From assembly GCA_937942435.1 (NCBI GenBank), contig CALDEM010000009.1, positions 1 through 62,334 on the forward strand: a stretch of 62,334 bases of DNA, in the 5' to 3' direction. The position numbers were made by a program, and so were the translations under genes. Position 1 is the first letter of the stretch. Each line of letters begins with the position of its first letter. The notes beneath the pieces are model-generated. The model searched no databases. It was not told the origin of the DNA and saw only the letters and a list, made by a program, of their open reading frames with translations. This stretch comes from an uncultured Saprospiraceae bacterium (GTDB lineage Bacteria > Bacteroidota > Bacteroidia > Chitinophagales > Saprospiraceae). Shown here piece after piece: positions 25,679 through 35,087 of this stretch.

Positions 25679-26656
25679 ATGACCCAGAATGTTGAGCCTA
25701 TCTTAAAAGAAAACCCAAACAGATTTGTTCTGTTTCCAATAGAACACGATGATATATGGTCATTCTATAAGAAATCAGAGGCGAGCTTTTGGACGGCTGA
25801 GGAGATTGATCTGCACCAAGATATAAGCGACTGGGAGAATAAGTTGAATGATAACGAGAGACATTTTATAAAGCACGTTCTGGCATTTTTCGCAGCCAGT
25901 GATGGTATCGTTAATGAGAACCTTGCTGAAAATATGGTAAGCGAGGTCCAGTATACTGAAGCGAAGTTCTTTTATGGGTTTCAGATCATGATGGAAAATA
26001 TCCACTCTGAGACGTACTCACTCTTGATAGATACATATATCAAGGATAACAAAGAGAAGAATTACTTATTCAATGCTATAGAGACACTTGACTGTGTTAA
26101 GAAAAAAGCAGAGTGGGCATTTAGGTGGATAGATAATGGATCATTTGCCGAGAGGCTGATTGCCTTTGCTGCAGTTGAAGGAATTTTCTTTAGTGGATCA
26201 TTCTGTTCGATCTTTTGGTTGAAGAAGAGAGGTTTGATGCCAGGTCTGTCATTCTCTAATGAGTTGATTTCGAGAGATGAAGGTATGCATTGCGACTTTG
26301 CTTGCTTACTCTATAACCAACATATAGAAAACAAACTTCCGAAGGAGAGCATCTTGGAGATGATCACTAGTGCAGTGGAGATCGAAAAGGAGTTTGTATC
26401 TGATGCGATCCCTGTTAATCTTATAGGGATGAATGCAGAATTGATGTGCCAGTACATCGAGTTTGTCGCTGATAGATTACTGAGCGCGTTGGGCAATGAA
26501 AGAGTGTACAATGTTGAAAATCCATTTCCATGGATGGAGCTGATCTCATTACAAGGAAAAACCAACTTCTTTGAAAAAAGAGTAGGCGACTATCAGAAAG
26601 CTGGAGTGATGGCCGATAAGGAGAAGCAAGTCTTCTCCGTGGATGAGGATTTCTAA
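25679..26656 (+). CDS. nrdB: Ribonucleoside-diphosphate reductase subunit beta (class Ia, R2)
   Basis: NrdB houses the diiron-tyrosyl radical cofactor that starts ribonucleotide reduction. The 325-residue protein closely follows the eukaryote-like R2 pattern. Metal ligands appear at D75 (FFAASDGIV), E106 and H109 (ENIHSET), and the radical tyrosine at Y113. The second ligand set is in the [10 protein letters not shown] and RDEGMHCDF blocks. The C-terminal tail FSVDEDF is the docking peptide for NrdA. It precedes nrdA by about 110 bp on the same strand, an nrdB-nrdA order. Confidence 0.96.
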   Translation: MTQNVEPILKENPNRFVLFPIEHDDIWSFYKKSEASFWTAEEIDLHQDISDWENKLNDNERHFIKHVLAFFAASDGIVNENLAENMVSEVQYTEAKFFYGFQIMMENIHSETYSLLIDTYIKDNKEKNYLFNAIETLDCVKKKAEWAFRWIDNGSFAERLIAFAAVEGIFFSGSFCSIFWLKKRGLMPGLSFSNELISRDEGMHCDFACLLYNQHIENKLPKESILEMITSAVEIEKEFVSDAIPVNLIGMNAELMCQYIEFVADRLLSALGNERVYNVENPFPWMELISLQGKTNFFEKRVGDYQKAGVMADKEKQVFSVDEDF

Positions 26657-26764
26657 GGAGAGACCAATTCTAAAATTTAATAATACCAAACCGACACCGA
26701 GACAATACCAAATTAATGCGGATTCAATCTGAAGATTCGGATTCGCTATAAACACAGAATACAT

Positions 26765-29137
26765 ATGCAGGTTGTAAAGAGAAGTGGAAAAACAGAGTCA
26801 GTTAGTTTTGACAAGATCACTGCAAGGGTAAAGAAGCTATGTTATGGTTTAGACCCAAACCATCTTGATTCTATCGAGATTGCTAAAAAGGTGATCCAAG
26901 GACTTTACGATGGCGTTTCAACCACAGAGCTTGACAATTTAGCTGCTGAGACGTCAGCTTCAATGGCAGCATATCACCCTGATTATGCCATACTTGCTGC
27001 GAGAATAGCAGTGTCCAATCTTCATAAGAATACGGACAAGTCGTTCTCTTCGACGATGGAGGCACTATACAACTATATAGATCCAAAAACCGGAGCGCAA
27101 GCAGGTTTGATTGGTGATGCTACCATCAAGATTATTAAGGAGAATAAGGATCTTCTGAACTCTGCGATCATCTATGATCGAGATTATGATTTTGACTATT
27201 TCGGCTTTAAAACGCTAGAGCGATCTTACCTATTGAGGATGGATGGCAAGGTGGTGGAGCGCCCGCAACACATGCTCATGAGAGCAGCAGTGGGAATCCA
27301 TGGAGAAGATATAGAAGCAGCGATAGAGACTTATAACCTGATGTCTGAGAAGTGGTTTATACATGCAACTCCTACATTGTTTAATGCAGGTACACCTAAG
27401 CCTCAACTGAGTTCATGCTTCTTGTTAACCATGACAGAAGATAGCATCTCAGGTATATTTGAAACATTATCTCGTTGTGCAAAAATCAGCCAATCGGCTG
27501 GTGGGATAGGATTGAGCTTGCACAACATTAGAGCTAAAGGAAGCTATATAAAAGGTACGGGAGGAACTTCTAATGGCATTGTCCCTATGCTTAAGGTCTT
27601 CAATGATACTGCGCGCTATGTAGATCAAGGCGGAGGAAAGAGAAAAGGAGCATTCGCTATGTATCTCGAGCCATGGCATGCTGACATCTTTGACTTTTTG
27701 GACTTGAAGAAGAATCACGGTAAAGAAGAAATGAGAGCACGTGATTTGTTTTACGCAATGTGGATATCTGATCTCTTTATGAAGAGAGTTAAAGCAGATG
27801 AAGAGTGGTCCCTGTTTTGCCCAAGCGAATGTCCTGGTCTTGATGAGGCTTATGGAGAGAAGTTTGAACAGCTATACACAACTTATGAAAGTGAAGGTAG
27901 AGCGATGAAAACTATCAAAGCTCAAGACTTGTGGTTTGCCATCTTGGAATCTCAAATAGAAACAGGTACACCATATATCTTATATAAGGATGCATGTAAT
28001 GAGAAGTCTAATCAGAAAAATCTTGGAACGATCAAGTCAAGTAATCTCTGTACAGAGATCTTAGAGTACACATCTCCTGATGAAGTAGCAGTATGTAACT
28101 TGGCATCGATATCTCTTCCAAAGTTCGTCAAGAATGGTGTCTTTGACTTCGAAGAGTTACACAGAGTGACACGCGTGATCACGCGTAATCTCAACAAGAT
28201 TATAGATATTAACTACTATCCAGTAAAAGAAGCAGAGAACTCCAACTTTAGGCATAGACCAATCGGTATAGGCGTACAAGGTTTAGCAGATGCTTTCATT
28301 TTGGTGAGAGAACCATTTGATAGCCCAGGAGCGAAGCAGTTAAACAAGGACATCTTTGAGACGATCTATCACGCATCAGTATTAGAGTCTAACATTTTGG
28401 CTCAAAAGAACGGGGCATACGAGACATTCAAAGGATCTCCAGCAAGTAAAGGTATATTACAGTTTGATATGTGGGGAGTTAAGCCTTCAGATAGATATGA
28501 CTGGGCTGGCTTGAAGAAAGAGATAAAGAAGACAGGTATGCGCAACAGTTTGTTGCTCGCACCTATGCCAACGGCATCTACATCTCAGATACTCGGTAAC
28601 AACGAGTGTATAGAGCCTTATACTTCTAATCTTTATTCGAGAAGAACACTCAGCGGGGAGTACATCATAGTCAACAAACACCTTCTTAAAGATCTAATCG
28701 AAAGAGGTCTATGGAATGAAGACATGAAAGAACGACTCATGATGTCTAATGGATCAGTACAAGACTTCCCTGATATCCCCCAAGATCTCAAAGATCTATA
28801 CAAAACAGTATGGGAGATTAGTCAGAAGGTGATTATAGATCTCGCAGCAGATAGAGGGGCTTATGTATGTCAGAGCCAGAGTCTAAATCTCTTTGTAGAG
28901 AGTCCAAACTTTGGTAAGCTTACCTCCATGCATTTTTATGCTTGGCAGAAAGGTCTTAAGACAGGTATGTACTACTTAAGATCCAAGGCAGCAGTTGATC
29001 CTATTAAATTTACGATTAGTGCAAAAAATCAAAAGACAAGCGTTAAAGCTGCAGAACCCGTAAGTGGTGAGATGCAAGAGGTTGTAGAGGGCGAAGTATG
29101 TACGATGGAGGATGGATGCCTCATGTGCGGCAGCTAA
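26765..29137 (+). CDS. nrdA: Ribonucleoside-diphosphate reductase subunit alpha (class Ia, R1)
   Basis: NrdA reduces ribonucleoside diphosphates to deoxy forms. Residues 1-90 form an ATP-cone for allosteric activity control. The active-site core contains LSSCFLL, the NLCTEI motif with the catalytic Asn-Cys-Glu trio, and [12 protein letters not shown]. Later come [13 protein letters not shown] and the radical-transfer tyrosines. The C-terminus carries the redox pair in [12 protein letters not shown], which shuttles electrons from thioredoxin. At 790 residues it resembles eukaryotic R1. The gene is followed by a hairpin lying in the end of the sirtuin gene. Confidence 0.97.
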   Translation: MQVVKRSGKTESVSFDKITARVKKLCYGLDPNHLDSIEIAKKVIQGLYDGVSTTELDNLAAETSASMAAYHPDYAILAARIAVSNLHKNTDKSFSSTMEALYNYIDPKTGAQAGLIGDATIKIIKENKDLLNSAIIYDRDYDFDYFGFKTLERSYLLRMDGKVVERPQHMLMRAAVGIHGEDIEAAIETYNLMSEKWFIHATPTLFNAGTPKPQLSSCFLLTMTEDSISGIFETLSRCAKISQSAGGIGLSLHNIRAKGSYIKGTGGTSNGIVPMLKVFNDTARYVDQGGGKRKGAFAMYLEPWHADIFDFLDLKKNHGKEEMRARDLFYAMWISDLFMKRVKADEEWSLFCPSECPGLDEAYGEKFEQLYTTYESEGRAMKTIKAQDLWFAILESQIETGTPYILYKDACNEKSNQKNLGTIKSSNLCTEILEYTSPDEVAVCNLASISLPKFVKNGVFDFEELHRVTRVITRNLNKIIDINYYPVKEAENSNFRHRPIGIGVQGLADAFILVREPFDSPGAKQLNKDIFETIYHASVLESNILAQKNGAYETFKGSPASKGILQFDMWGVKPSDRYDWAGLKKEIKKTGMRNSLLLAPMPTASTSQILGNNECIEPYTSNLYSRRTLSGEYIIVNKHLLKDLIERGLWNEDMKERLMMSNGSVQDFPDIPQDLKDLYKTVWEISQKVIIDLAADRGAYVCQSQSLNLFVESPNFGKLTSMHFYAWQKGLKTGMYYLRSKAAVDPIKFTISAKNQKTSVKAAEPVSGEMQEVVEGEVCTMEDGCLMCGS

Positions 29138-29166
29138 AATGTTGAATTAAATCTCTATTTAATATA

Positions 29167-29868
29167 TCAGAAAGAGGCGGTTAGAATAAGTTCTACCGCC
29201 TCTTTAACTTTTGTTCCTGCAGGGCCTTTAAAGATGTGTAGTCTGTCTTCTTGTCGGCTCAATTCATAATTTAACTGAGGGTTTGGGTCCACATAATATA
29301 TTTGAGCATACTCTGGTGCATATGCAGTTAGACTTGCAGCAGGGTAGACCTGCATCGATGTGCCTATAATCAGGATGTGATCTGCATCGATCATATGCCC
29401 GATAGCCTCTTCAAGTTTAGGAACCGCTTCTCCAAACCAAACGATATGAGGCCTAAGTTGACTACCCAACTCGCATCGGTCGCCTTCGTTGAGGTCCTTT
29501 TCCCACTCATAGATCAGCGATGGATTTTTCTGACTTCTCACCTTTGAAAGCTCACCATGGAGATGAATGATATGCGTACTACCTGCTTTTTCGTGGAGAT
29601 TATCTACATTTTGGGTAATGATAATGGTGTCAAGGTGCTCTTCTAACTTTAAGAGCGCTCTATGCCCCTCATTTGGTTGGACCGTCCGTAGTTGAGCTCT
29701 TCTCTGATTATAAAACTCCAATACCAACGACTGGTTCCTTGACCATCCTTCTGGCGTAGCAACTTCTTGTACGTCATGCCCCTCCCACAACCCATCAGCA
29801 TCACGAAATGTCTTTATACCACTTTCTGCACTGATGCCCGCACCAGTTAATACACATACTTTCTTCAT
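29167..29868 (-). CDS. NAD-dependent protein deacylase (sirtuin, CobB-like)
   Basis: This 233-residue class III sirtuin removes acyl groups from lysines using NAD+. Motifs: TGAGISAESGIKTFRD (8-23), TQNVDN (85-90) and the catalytic H104 in IHLHGEL. Y53 and R56 in FYNQRR match the pair that lets CobB/SIRT5 bind succinyl or malonyl lysine, so desuccinylase activity is plausible. The usual four zinc cysteines are missing; only C132 remains in that region, a variant also seen in other Bacteroidota sirtuins. It overlaps the end of nnrDE by 4 bp, joining two NAD-related functions. Confidence 0.92.
   Translation of the reverse strand: MKKVCVLTGAGISAESGIKTFRDADGLWEGHDVQEVATPEGWSRNQSLVLEFYNQRRAQLRTVQPNEGHRALLKLEEHLDTIIITQNVDNLHEKAGSTHIIHLHGELSKVRSQKNPSLIYEWEKDLNEGDRCELGSQLRPHIVWFGEAVPKLEEAIGHMIDADHILIIGTSMQVYPAASLTAYAPEYAQIYYVDPNPQLNYELSRQEDRLHIFKGPAGTKVKEAVELILTASF
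29171..29208 (+). terminator. Hairpin terminator of nrdA located inside the sirtuin 3' end
   Basis: AAAGAGGCGGTTAGAA (29171-29186) pairs with TTCTACCGCCTCTTT (29191-29205) apart from one bulged T, followed on the plus strand by TTTAACTTTTG. The same bases encode the last codons of the sirtuin on the minus strand. Confidence 0.6.
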
Positions 29869-31349
29869 CTGATTGTATCTTTTAAAGCAAGATCTATATA
29901 AGTTATCAAATCAGTAGGCCCCATTGTCATTTCATCATGAGATTGGACATAGAGGTCAGCCGCATGTCCGTGTACAAATGTGGCAATAAGGCAGCTGGTA
30001 TAAGCATCGTAACCTTGTGCCCTGAGTCCAAGTAACATGCCAGTAAGCACATCCCCACTTCCTGCTTTGGCCATGGCAGGGTTGCCTGACTGGTTATAAT
30101 AAAGTTGGCCTTCAGGAGTAGCAATGGAGGTATATCGTCCTTTCAAGATGATATAAATGTTATGGTGCATAGCTTTGCTCCTTTGTAGCTCTATTCGATC
30201 ATGATGAGTATCTGTTGCGCCAAAGAGTCTGTTAAACTCCCCGATATGAGGGGTAAGTATGCTGTTAGCAGGGATGCTACTTAACCATTGTTCTGATGCT
30301 ATTATATTCAGCGCATCTGCATCTAATATTAAGGCTCCTCTATATTCATTCAATAGCCTGTCAAGTAATGTAACAGCCTGCTCAGACTTGCCCAAACCCG
30401 GTCCGATAGCCAGAGCCTTGATAGTGTCTAAAAAGCCATTTTTCAGTGTTGGGGCTTTAATGAGTTCTGGTATCGCATAGGCATCAGAACTCTGCAGTCG
30501 ACCGTCGTCAAATATAAATGTATGACCTGCTCCAATCTTCGTACAAGCAAGGGCAGCCATGATACCAGCTCCTTTCATATTAACATCTCCTATTATTTGT
30601 AGTGCTCTGCCCATTAATCCTTTATGTGCAAAAGAGATACGTCTTTGTATGAGAGAAGCAACATCGCTTTGATCAAATAAATACGTGTTAGTTGTTGTGG
30701 TTTTGATGGCTTGATGACTTAGACCGATGCTTCCAAATTGCCACTCACCAACAAACTTTTCATGTTCTGCGGCGAAGAATGCTTTCTTTGGAAATTGAAA
30801 TGAAAATGTTCCTTGACACTGCATGGCTATGTCTGTTTGATGTTCATGAGATAAAAGACCCGAAGGAACATCGATAGCAAATATTTTTTCATATTCGCTA
30901 TTAACATATGTGACTATTTCATATAAGAAGCCGTCTAAAGGGCGATTGATGCCATTACCTACTAACGCGTCAATGACAATCGTCACCGGCTCTTCCATTT
31001 TGACAAGTTGATTTATACTCTTTAGGTATATGTGCTTTATGTCTTGTCTATCTAAGACTTTTTGTAGAAAATAGCGATTTTCAGATGAACGTTTAGTTGG
31101 TTCATCGAGTGATGCAACGATGATATTGAAGCCACGATTAGCGAGATGTGTACTGAGGCAATATCCATCAGCGCCATTATTGCCACTTCCACAAAGAATG
31201 AGGAGTTGTTGTTCTTGTGATATTAAGGGTAAAAGCCACTCATAGAAGCGGTCGGTAGCCTTAAAAATGAGCTCGCGCTCGGATGTCCCAAGGACGATGG
31301 TCGCTAAATCAATTGATTTAATAGATAAGTTATCATATATGTGATACAT
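29865..31349 (-). CDS. nnrDE: Bifunctional NAD(P)HX epimerase/ADP-dependent dehydratase
   Basis: This enzyme repairs hydrated NADH and NADPH. The N-terminal YjeF epimerase domain (about residues 1-210) has GSGNNGADGY (55-64) and an IDALVGNGINR block. The C-terminal ribokinase-like dehydratase domain (about 225-490) has the GPGLGKSE block, LILDADALN, LTPHIGEF and the AGSGDVLTGM motif with catalytic D433. At 494 residues it matches the fused bacterial form. It is translationally coupled to the sirtuin gene downstream (4-bp overlap) and divergent from the PorP/SprF gene. Confidence 0.94.
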   Translation of the reverse strand: MYHIYDNLSIKSIDLATIVLGTSERELIFKATDRFYEWLLPLISQEQQLLILCGSGNNGADGYCLSTHLANRGFNIIVASLDEPTKRSSENRYFLQKVLDRQDIKHIYLKSINQLVKMEEPVTIVIDALVGNGINRPLDGFLYEIVTYVNSEYEKIFAIDVPSGLLSHEHQTDIAMQCQGTFSFQFPKKAFFAAEHEKFVGEWQFGSIGLSHQAIKTTTTNTYLFDQSDVASLIQRRISFAHKGLMGRALQIIGDVNMKGAGIMAALACTKIGAGHTFIFDDGRLQSSDAYAIPELIKAPTLKNGFLDTIKALAIGPGLGKSEQAVTLLDRLLNEYRGALILDADALNIIASEQWLSSIPANSILTPHIGEFNRLFGATDTHHDRIELQRSKAMHHNIYIILKGRYTSIATPEGQLYYNQSGNPAMAKAGSGDVLTGMLLGLRAQGYDAYTSCLIATFVHGHAADLYVQSHDEMTMGPTDLITYIDLALKDTIR

Positions 31350-31560
31350 ACATATGAGAGTTTTATATATATATTTAAGCTTTAATCTATTAATTACTCA
31401 TGTGAAAAGTTCAATATTGCGTACATTTACGTCTTGAATTAGACACGTGAGACTTACTTAATTAGGGTAAGCACTAGAAACTGAGACTTATAATATCATT
31501 TCTTTTGCTACCAAGTGGATTATCCGCGTCTGTTATTCTGTGAACAAACCATAGCCTGAG

Positions 31561-32568
31561 ATGAGAAAAAGTCTACTCTACGTTTTATTCTTGCTGTTAG
31601 CAGGATCTCTAAGTGGTCAGGATATACATTATTCGCAATTTTACAATTCGCCCTTGAATGTAAATCCAGCGAAGACAGGTATATTCAACGGAGATAAGAG
31701 GCTCAACCTAAGTTATCGAAGCCAATGGCGATCAGTCCCAGTTCCATGGACAACCTTTAGTGGTTCATTTGATCGCAAGTTTTATCCAAAGTATGGAAAG
31801 CAGCATTTTTGGTCTGCTGGAGTTTTATTTAATTATGACTCTCAAGGAGACATCGCAGACATCAATCTTACTAACTTTAATGTAACTGGAAGTTGGACTA
31901 AGATTCTTAATGAGAACAATCTTTTTACCATTGGTGGGATCTTGGGTTATGCGACTCGAGGTTTTGATTTTAACTCATTGACTTTTGATAATCAGTGGAA
32001 TGGTCAAGAGTTTGATAGCAATCTATCTGCAGAAGAGAATTTTGATACAGAAAGAACATCCTTTATAGAAAACGGGTTAGGCTTAAACTATAGGTGGCAA
32101 AAAACGAGTCGGACCAAGTTAGATCTTGGTGTGGGTGGTTACCACCTGATCAGACCTGGCATTTCTTTTAGAGACGATGATGATGTCAAACTATCCAGAA
32201 GGATCAGTTTTACGGGTGTAGGTAGCTTTGAGTTATCACGTAAGCTTGATATCCAGGTTAACGGATTATATCAATTTCAAGAAGATTCTAATGAGCTCAT
32301 CTTAAGTGCGCTTGGGAAGTTATATATCAACCAACAAAGAGGAAAAGAATTAGTCTTACATCTGGGTATCGGATGGAGATCAGGAAAGTCCCTCTTTCCA
32401 ATTGTTGCTTTACAGCATAGACAGATGTATGTCTCGCTTAATTACGACGTAGACCTCACGGATTTTGCGGAGATACACAACCAAAGAAGACCTTCATCTT
32501 TTGAGATGCACTTCAATTATATCATAACCGATGTGAAACCTAAAGTTAAGGTCTGTCCAATATTCTAA
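31561..32568 (+). CDS. PorP/SprF-family type IX secretion outer membrane protein
   Basis: This 335-residue protein has a signal peptide (MRKSLLYVLFLLLAGSLSGQ) and the family start QDIHYSQFYNSPLNVNPAKTG. Beta strands continue to a C-terminus typical of outer-membrane barrels. PorP/SprF proteins are linked to surface attachment or secretion of T9SS type B cargo, and SprF is required for SprB delivery in gliding flavobacteria. Here it is first in a three-gene set: the PorE-like protein starts within 5 bp and the type B adhesin follows. It is very likely specific to that adhesin. Confidence 0.9.
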   Translation: MRKSLLYVLFLLLAGSLSGQDIHYSQFYNSPLNVNPAKTGIFNGDKRLNLSYRSQWRSVPVPWTTFSGSFDRKFYPKYGKQHFWSAGVLFNYDSQGDIADINLTNFNVTGSWTKILNENNLFTIGGILGYATRGFDFNSLTFDNQWNGQEFDSNLSAEENFDTERTSFIENGLGLNYRWQKTSRTKLDLGVGGYHLIRPGISFRDDDDVKLSRRISFTGVGSFELSRKLDIQVNGLYQFQEDSNELILSALGKLYINQQRGKELVLHLGIGWRSGKSLFPIVALQHRQMYVSLNYDVDLTDFAEIHNQRRPSSFEMHFNYIITDVKPKVKVCPIF

Positions 32569-32572
32569 AGTG

Positions 32573-35059
32573 ATGAGCATGAAACAATTATACATATTGG
32601 CCTTCTTGCTTCTGTCCTCTGTGATGTGTCAGGGACAGACGCGAAATGCCTTCATCAAAGCGGCGGAAAGGGCGTTTGCGGATGAAAACTATTATGCTGC
32701 TATGGACTACTATCTGGAGACGATCCAGTTTGACAGTAGTGACGTGGACATGTATTATAGAGCAGGGGAAGCAGCTCGTAACTTTAACTCTTACGAGAAA
32801 GCTGAAGAACTTTATTCATTTGTCATTGCAGAAGACAATGATGCTAACTATCCATATGCAACTTATCATCTGGCTCATATGCAGCAGATGCAAGGTAAGT
32901 ATGAGCAAGCAAAGACTAACTACCAGCTGTATCTTAGCCAGTTTGAAGGTGATAATCAAAGATTTACTGATAAGGCGAGAAAGGAGATTTCTTCTTTAGA
33001 ATGGTCAAGTGATATGATAGCAAAGCCTGAAGAAGGCATAACTGTTACAAATTATGGCGAAGGCGTCAATACACCTTACTCTGAGATAGGGGCTATTTTA
33101 GATGGTGATGATGTTGTTTATACTTCCGTGAAATACTTTGCAAAGGATAGAAAAGAATATTCTGATAAGCATATAGGAAAGGTTCTTTCTCATTCTGAGA
33201 CTACACCCGCGATGGAAATTAAAGAGGACTTTAACAAGCCTAATCTCCATACAGCTCATGTGACTTACAACATGAATAGGTCAAAGGTGTTCTACACAGT
33301 TTGCGAATATGTTAATGATGAAGATGTAAGATGTGATATATACTGTCGTCCGGTTTTAGGAGACGGATCGTTTGGTGATGAGTTGAAGTTGCCAAGCCAT
33401 ATCAATGTTGATTCATTTACTAACACTCAGCCTAACATTGGTTTTGACAAGAGTTCAGGTCAAGAGATACTATACTTCGTTTCAGATCGAGAAGGTGGAT
33501 CTGGAGGAATGGATATTTATGCTTCTAACATCACAGGTGTAGAGTCATTTGCTAATCCAGTTAATCTTAGAAATGTCAATACGGGTGGTGATGATATCAC
33601 TCCATTTTTTCATAAAAACTCACAGGTACTTTACTTCAGTACGGATGGAGATATGTCGTTAGGTGGATATGATATTTACAGAAGTGTAAAAGAGTCATCA
33701 GGTTTTCAGAAGCCAGAAAATGTAGGAGCACCAACTAACTCATCGTTTAACGATGTCTTCTATACACTTAATGATGATGGTGACAAAGGATTGTTGTCTT
33801 CTAATAGACCAGGATCTTTATATATAGATGACAACAATAAGTCTTGCTGTTATGACATCTACAAAGTGGATATCGAGCCATTGGATATCAACGTGAATGC
33901 ACTGACATTTGACGCCAAGTCACTCGATAGCTTAGAAGGTGTAACAGTACAATTAGTATGTGTTGAGTCTGGAGAAGTACTCAATACTTTGACTAATTCT
34001 ATGGCCAATGACCATACATTTCAATTAGAAAGAAATAAGGATTATCTGTTGATCAGTACTAAGAAGGGATATCACCCTGACACACTCCCGATCAGCACAA
34101 AGAATGTTTTTAAATCGGAAGACTTAGTTAGAAAAATTTATCTCGAGAGAAGTACTTTGGAGTTAGACGTGTTCACTTTTGATGATATATCAAGAGAAGC
34201 TTTGCCAGGTACAACAATAGAGTTGTTAGATCTCACTGATAATACGATCCAAACGATTACAGTGACTAATGAAACGGCTAACGACTTTCATTTTGACGTA
34301 ATACCTGGGCATAGTTATAGACTGATCGCTTCGAGAGATCGATACTATGAAGACATTGTAGAATTTGTAGCTAAAGATGATGATGGATCTGGAAAGATTA
34401 CAAAAGAGCTTTATCTCGTAAGAAGAGACTTAAACATCTATCTACCGTTGGCATTGTACTTTGATAATGATATACCAGATCGAAGATCAGGTGTGTTAGC
34501 AGCTGGTGCAAAGAACGGTTCTGGAGCAGAGGCACGATCTAACAAATTGACAACTGAGCTTAAGTACTCAGAGACATTTGATGACTACGTGGTTAGAAAA
34601 GATGAGTTTAAGAGTAGATTCTCTCGAGGACTAAAAGCTGATGAGAAAACAGTGGCAGAAGGAAGAGTTGAAAGTTTCTTTGAAGAAGATCTTAAAGGAG
34701 GCTTTGATAGATTTACAAGATTCTTAGATTATATCAATGGACAACTTCAAGACGGATATTCATTTGATATATCAGTTAGAGGTTTTGCCAGCCCAAGAGC
34801 AGATACACGTTACAACTTAGCGCTAAGTCAACGAAGAGTTGTGAGCGTCCAAAACGAAATACGAGACTATCAAAACGGATCGTTATTGAAATATATCGAT
34901 AATGGCCAACTGAAAATTACAGAACTATCATATGGAGAGAGCCTAGCTCCTGACAATGTTAGTGATGTACTGTATGACCGACGTAATTCTATCTACAGCC
35001 CAGATGCCTCTAAAGAAAGGCGTGCTGAGATAGTAGAAATTAAGCAGGGATCGTTTTAG
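32573..35059 (+). CDS. PorE-like OmpA-family protein with TPR, beta-propeller and carboxypeptidase-regulatory domains
   Basis: This 828-residue protein has, in order, a signal peptide (KQLYILAFLLLSSVMCQGQ), TPR repeats (about 25-140), a PD40/WD40-like propeller (about 155-440; DIYRS and DIYAS blades), two carboxypeptidase-regulatory-like domains (about 445-620) and a C-terminal OmpA domain (about 700-825) with GFASPRADTRYNLALSQRRV. That order is the layout of P. gingivalis PorE, a peptidoglycan-bound periplasmic T9SS component. I chose the ATG at 32573; GTG 32570 and ATG 32579 are alternatives. It sits between the PorP/SprF and adhesin genes. Confidence 0.88.
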   Translation: MSMKQLYILAFLLLSSVMCQGQTRNAFIKAAERAFADENYYAAMDYYLETIQFDSSDVDMYYRAGEAARNFNSYEKAEELYSFVIAEDNDANYPYATYHLAHMQQMQGKYEQAKTNYQLYLSQFEGDNQRFTDKARKEISSLEWSSDMIAKPEEGITVTNYGEGVNTPYSEIGAILDGDDVVYTSVKYFAKDRKEYSDKHIGKVLSHSETTPAMEIKEDFNKPNLHTAHVTYNMNRSKVFYTVCEYVNDEDVRCDIYCRPVLGDGSFGDELKLPSHINVDSFTNTQPNIGFDKSSGQEILYFVSDREGGSGGMDIYASNITGVESFANPVNLRNVNTGGDDITPFFHKNSQVLYFSTDGDMSLGGYDIYRSVKESSGFQKPENVGAPTNSSFNDVFYTLNDDGDKGLLSSNRPGSLYIDDNNKSCCYDIYKVDIEPLDINVNALTFDAKSLDSLEGVTVQLVCVESGEVLNTLTNSMANDHTFQLERNKDYLLISTKKGYHPDTLPISTKNVFKSEDLVRKIYLERSTLELDVFTFDDISREALPGTTIELLDLTDNTIQTITVTNETANDFHFDVIPGHSYRLIASRDRYYEDIVEFVAKDDDGSGKITKELYLVRRDLNIYLPLALYFDNDIPDRRSGVLAAGAKNGSGAEARSNKLTTELKYSETFDDYVVRKDEFKSRFSRGLKADEKTVAEGRVESFFEEDLKGGFDRFTRFLDYINGQLQDGYSFDISVRGFASPRADTRYNLALSQRRVVSVQNEIRDYQNGSLLKYIDNGQLKITELSYGESLAPDNVSDVLYDRRNSIYSPDASKERRAEIVEIKQGSF

Positions 35060-35087
35060 TAAAATTTAATTAGCTCATCATAATTAT

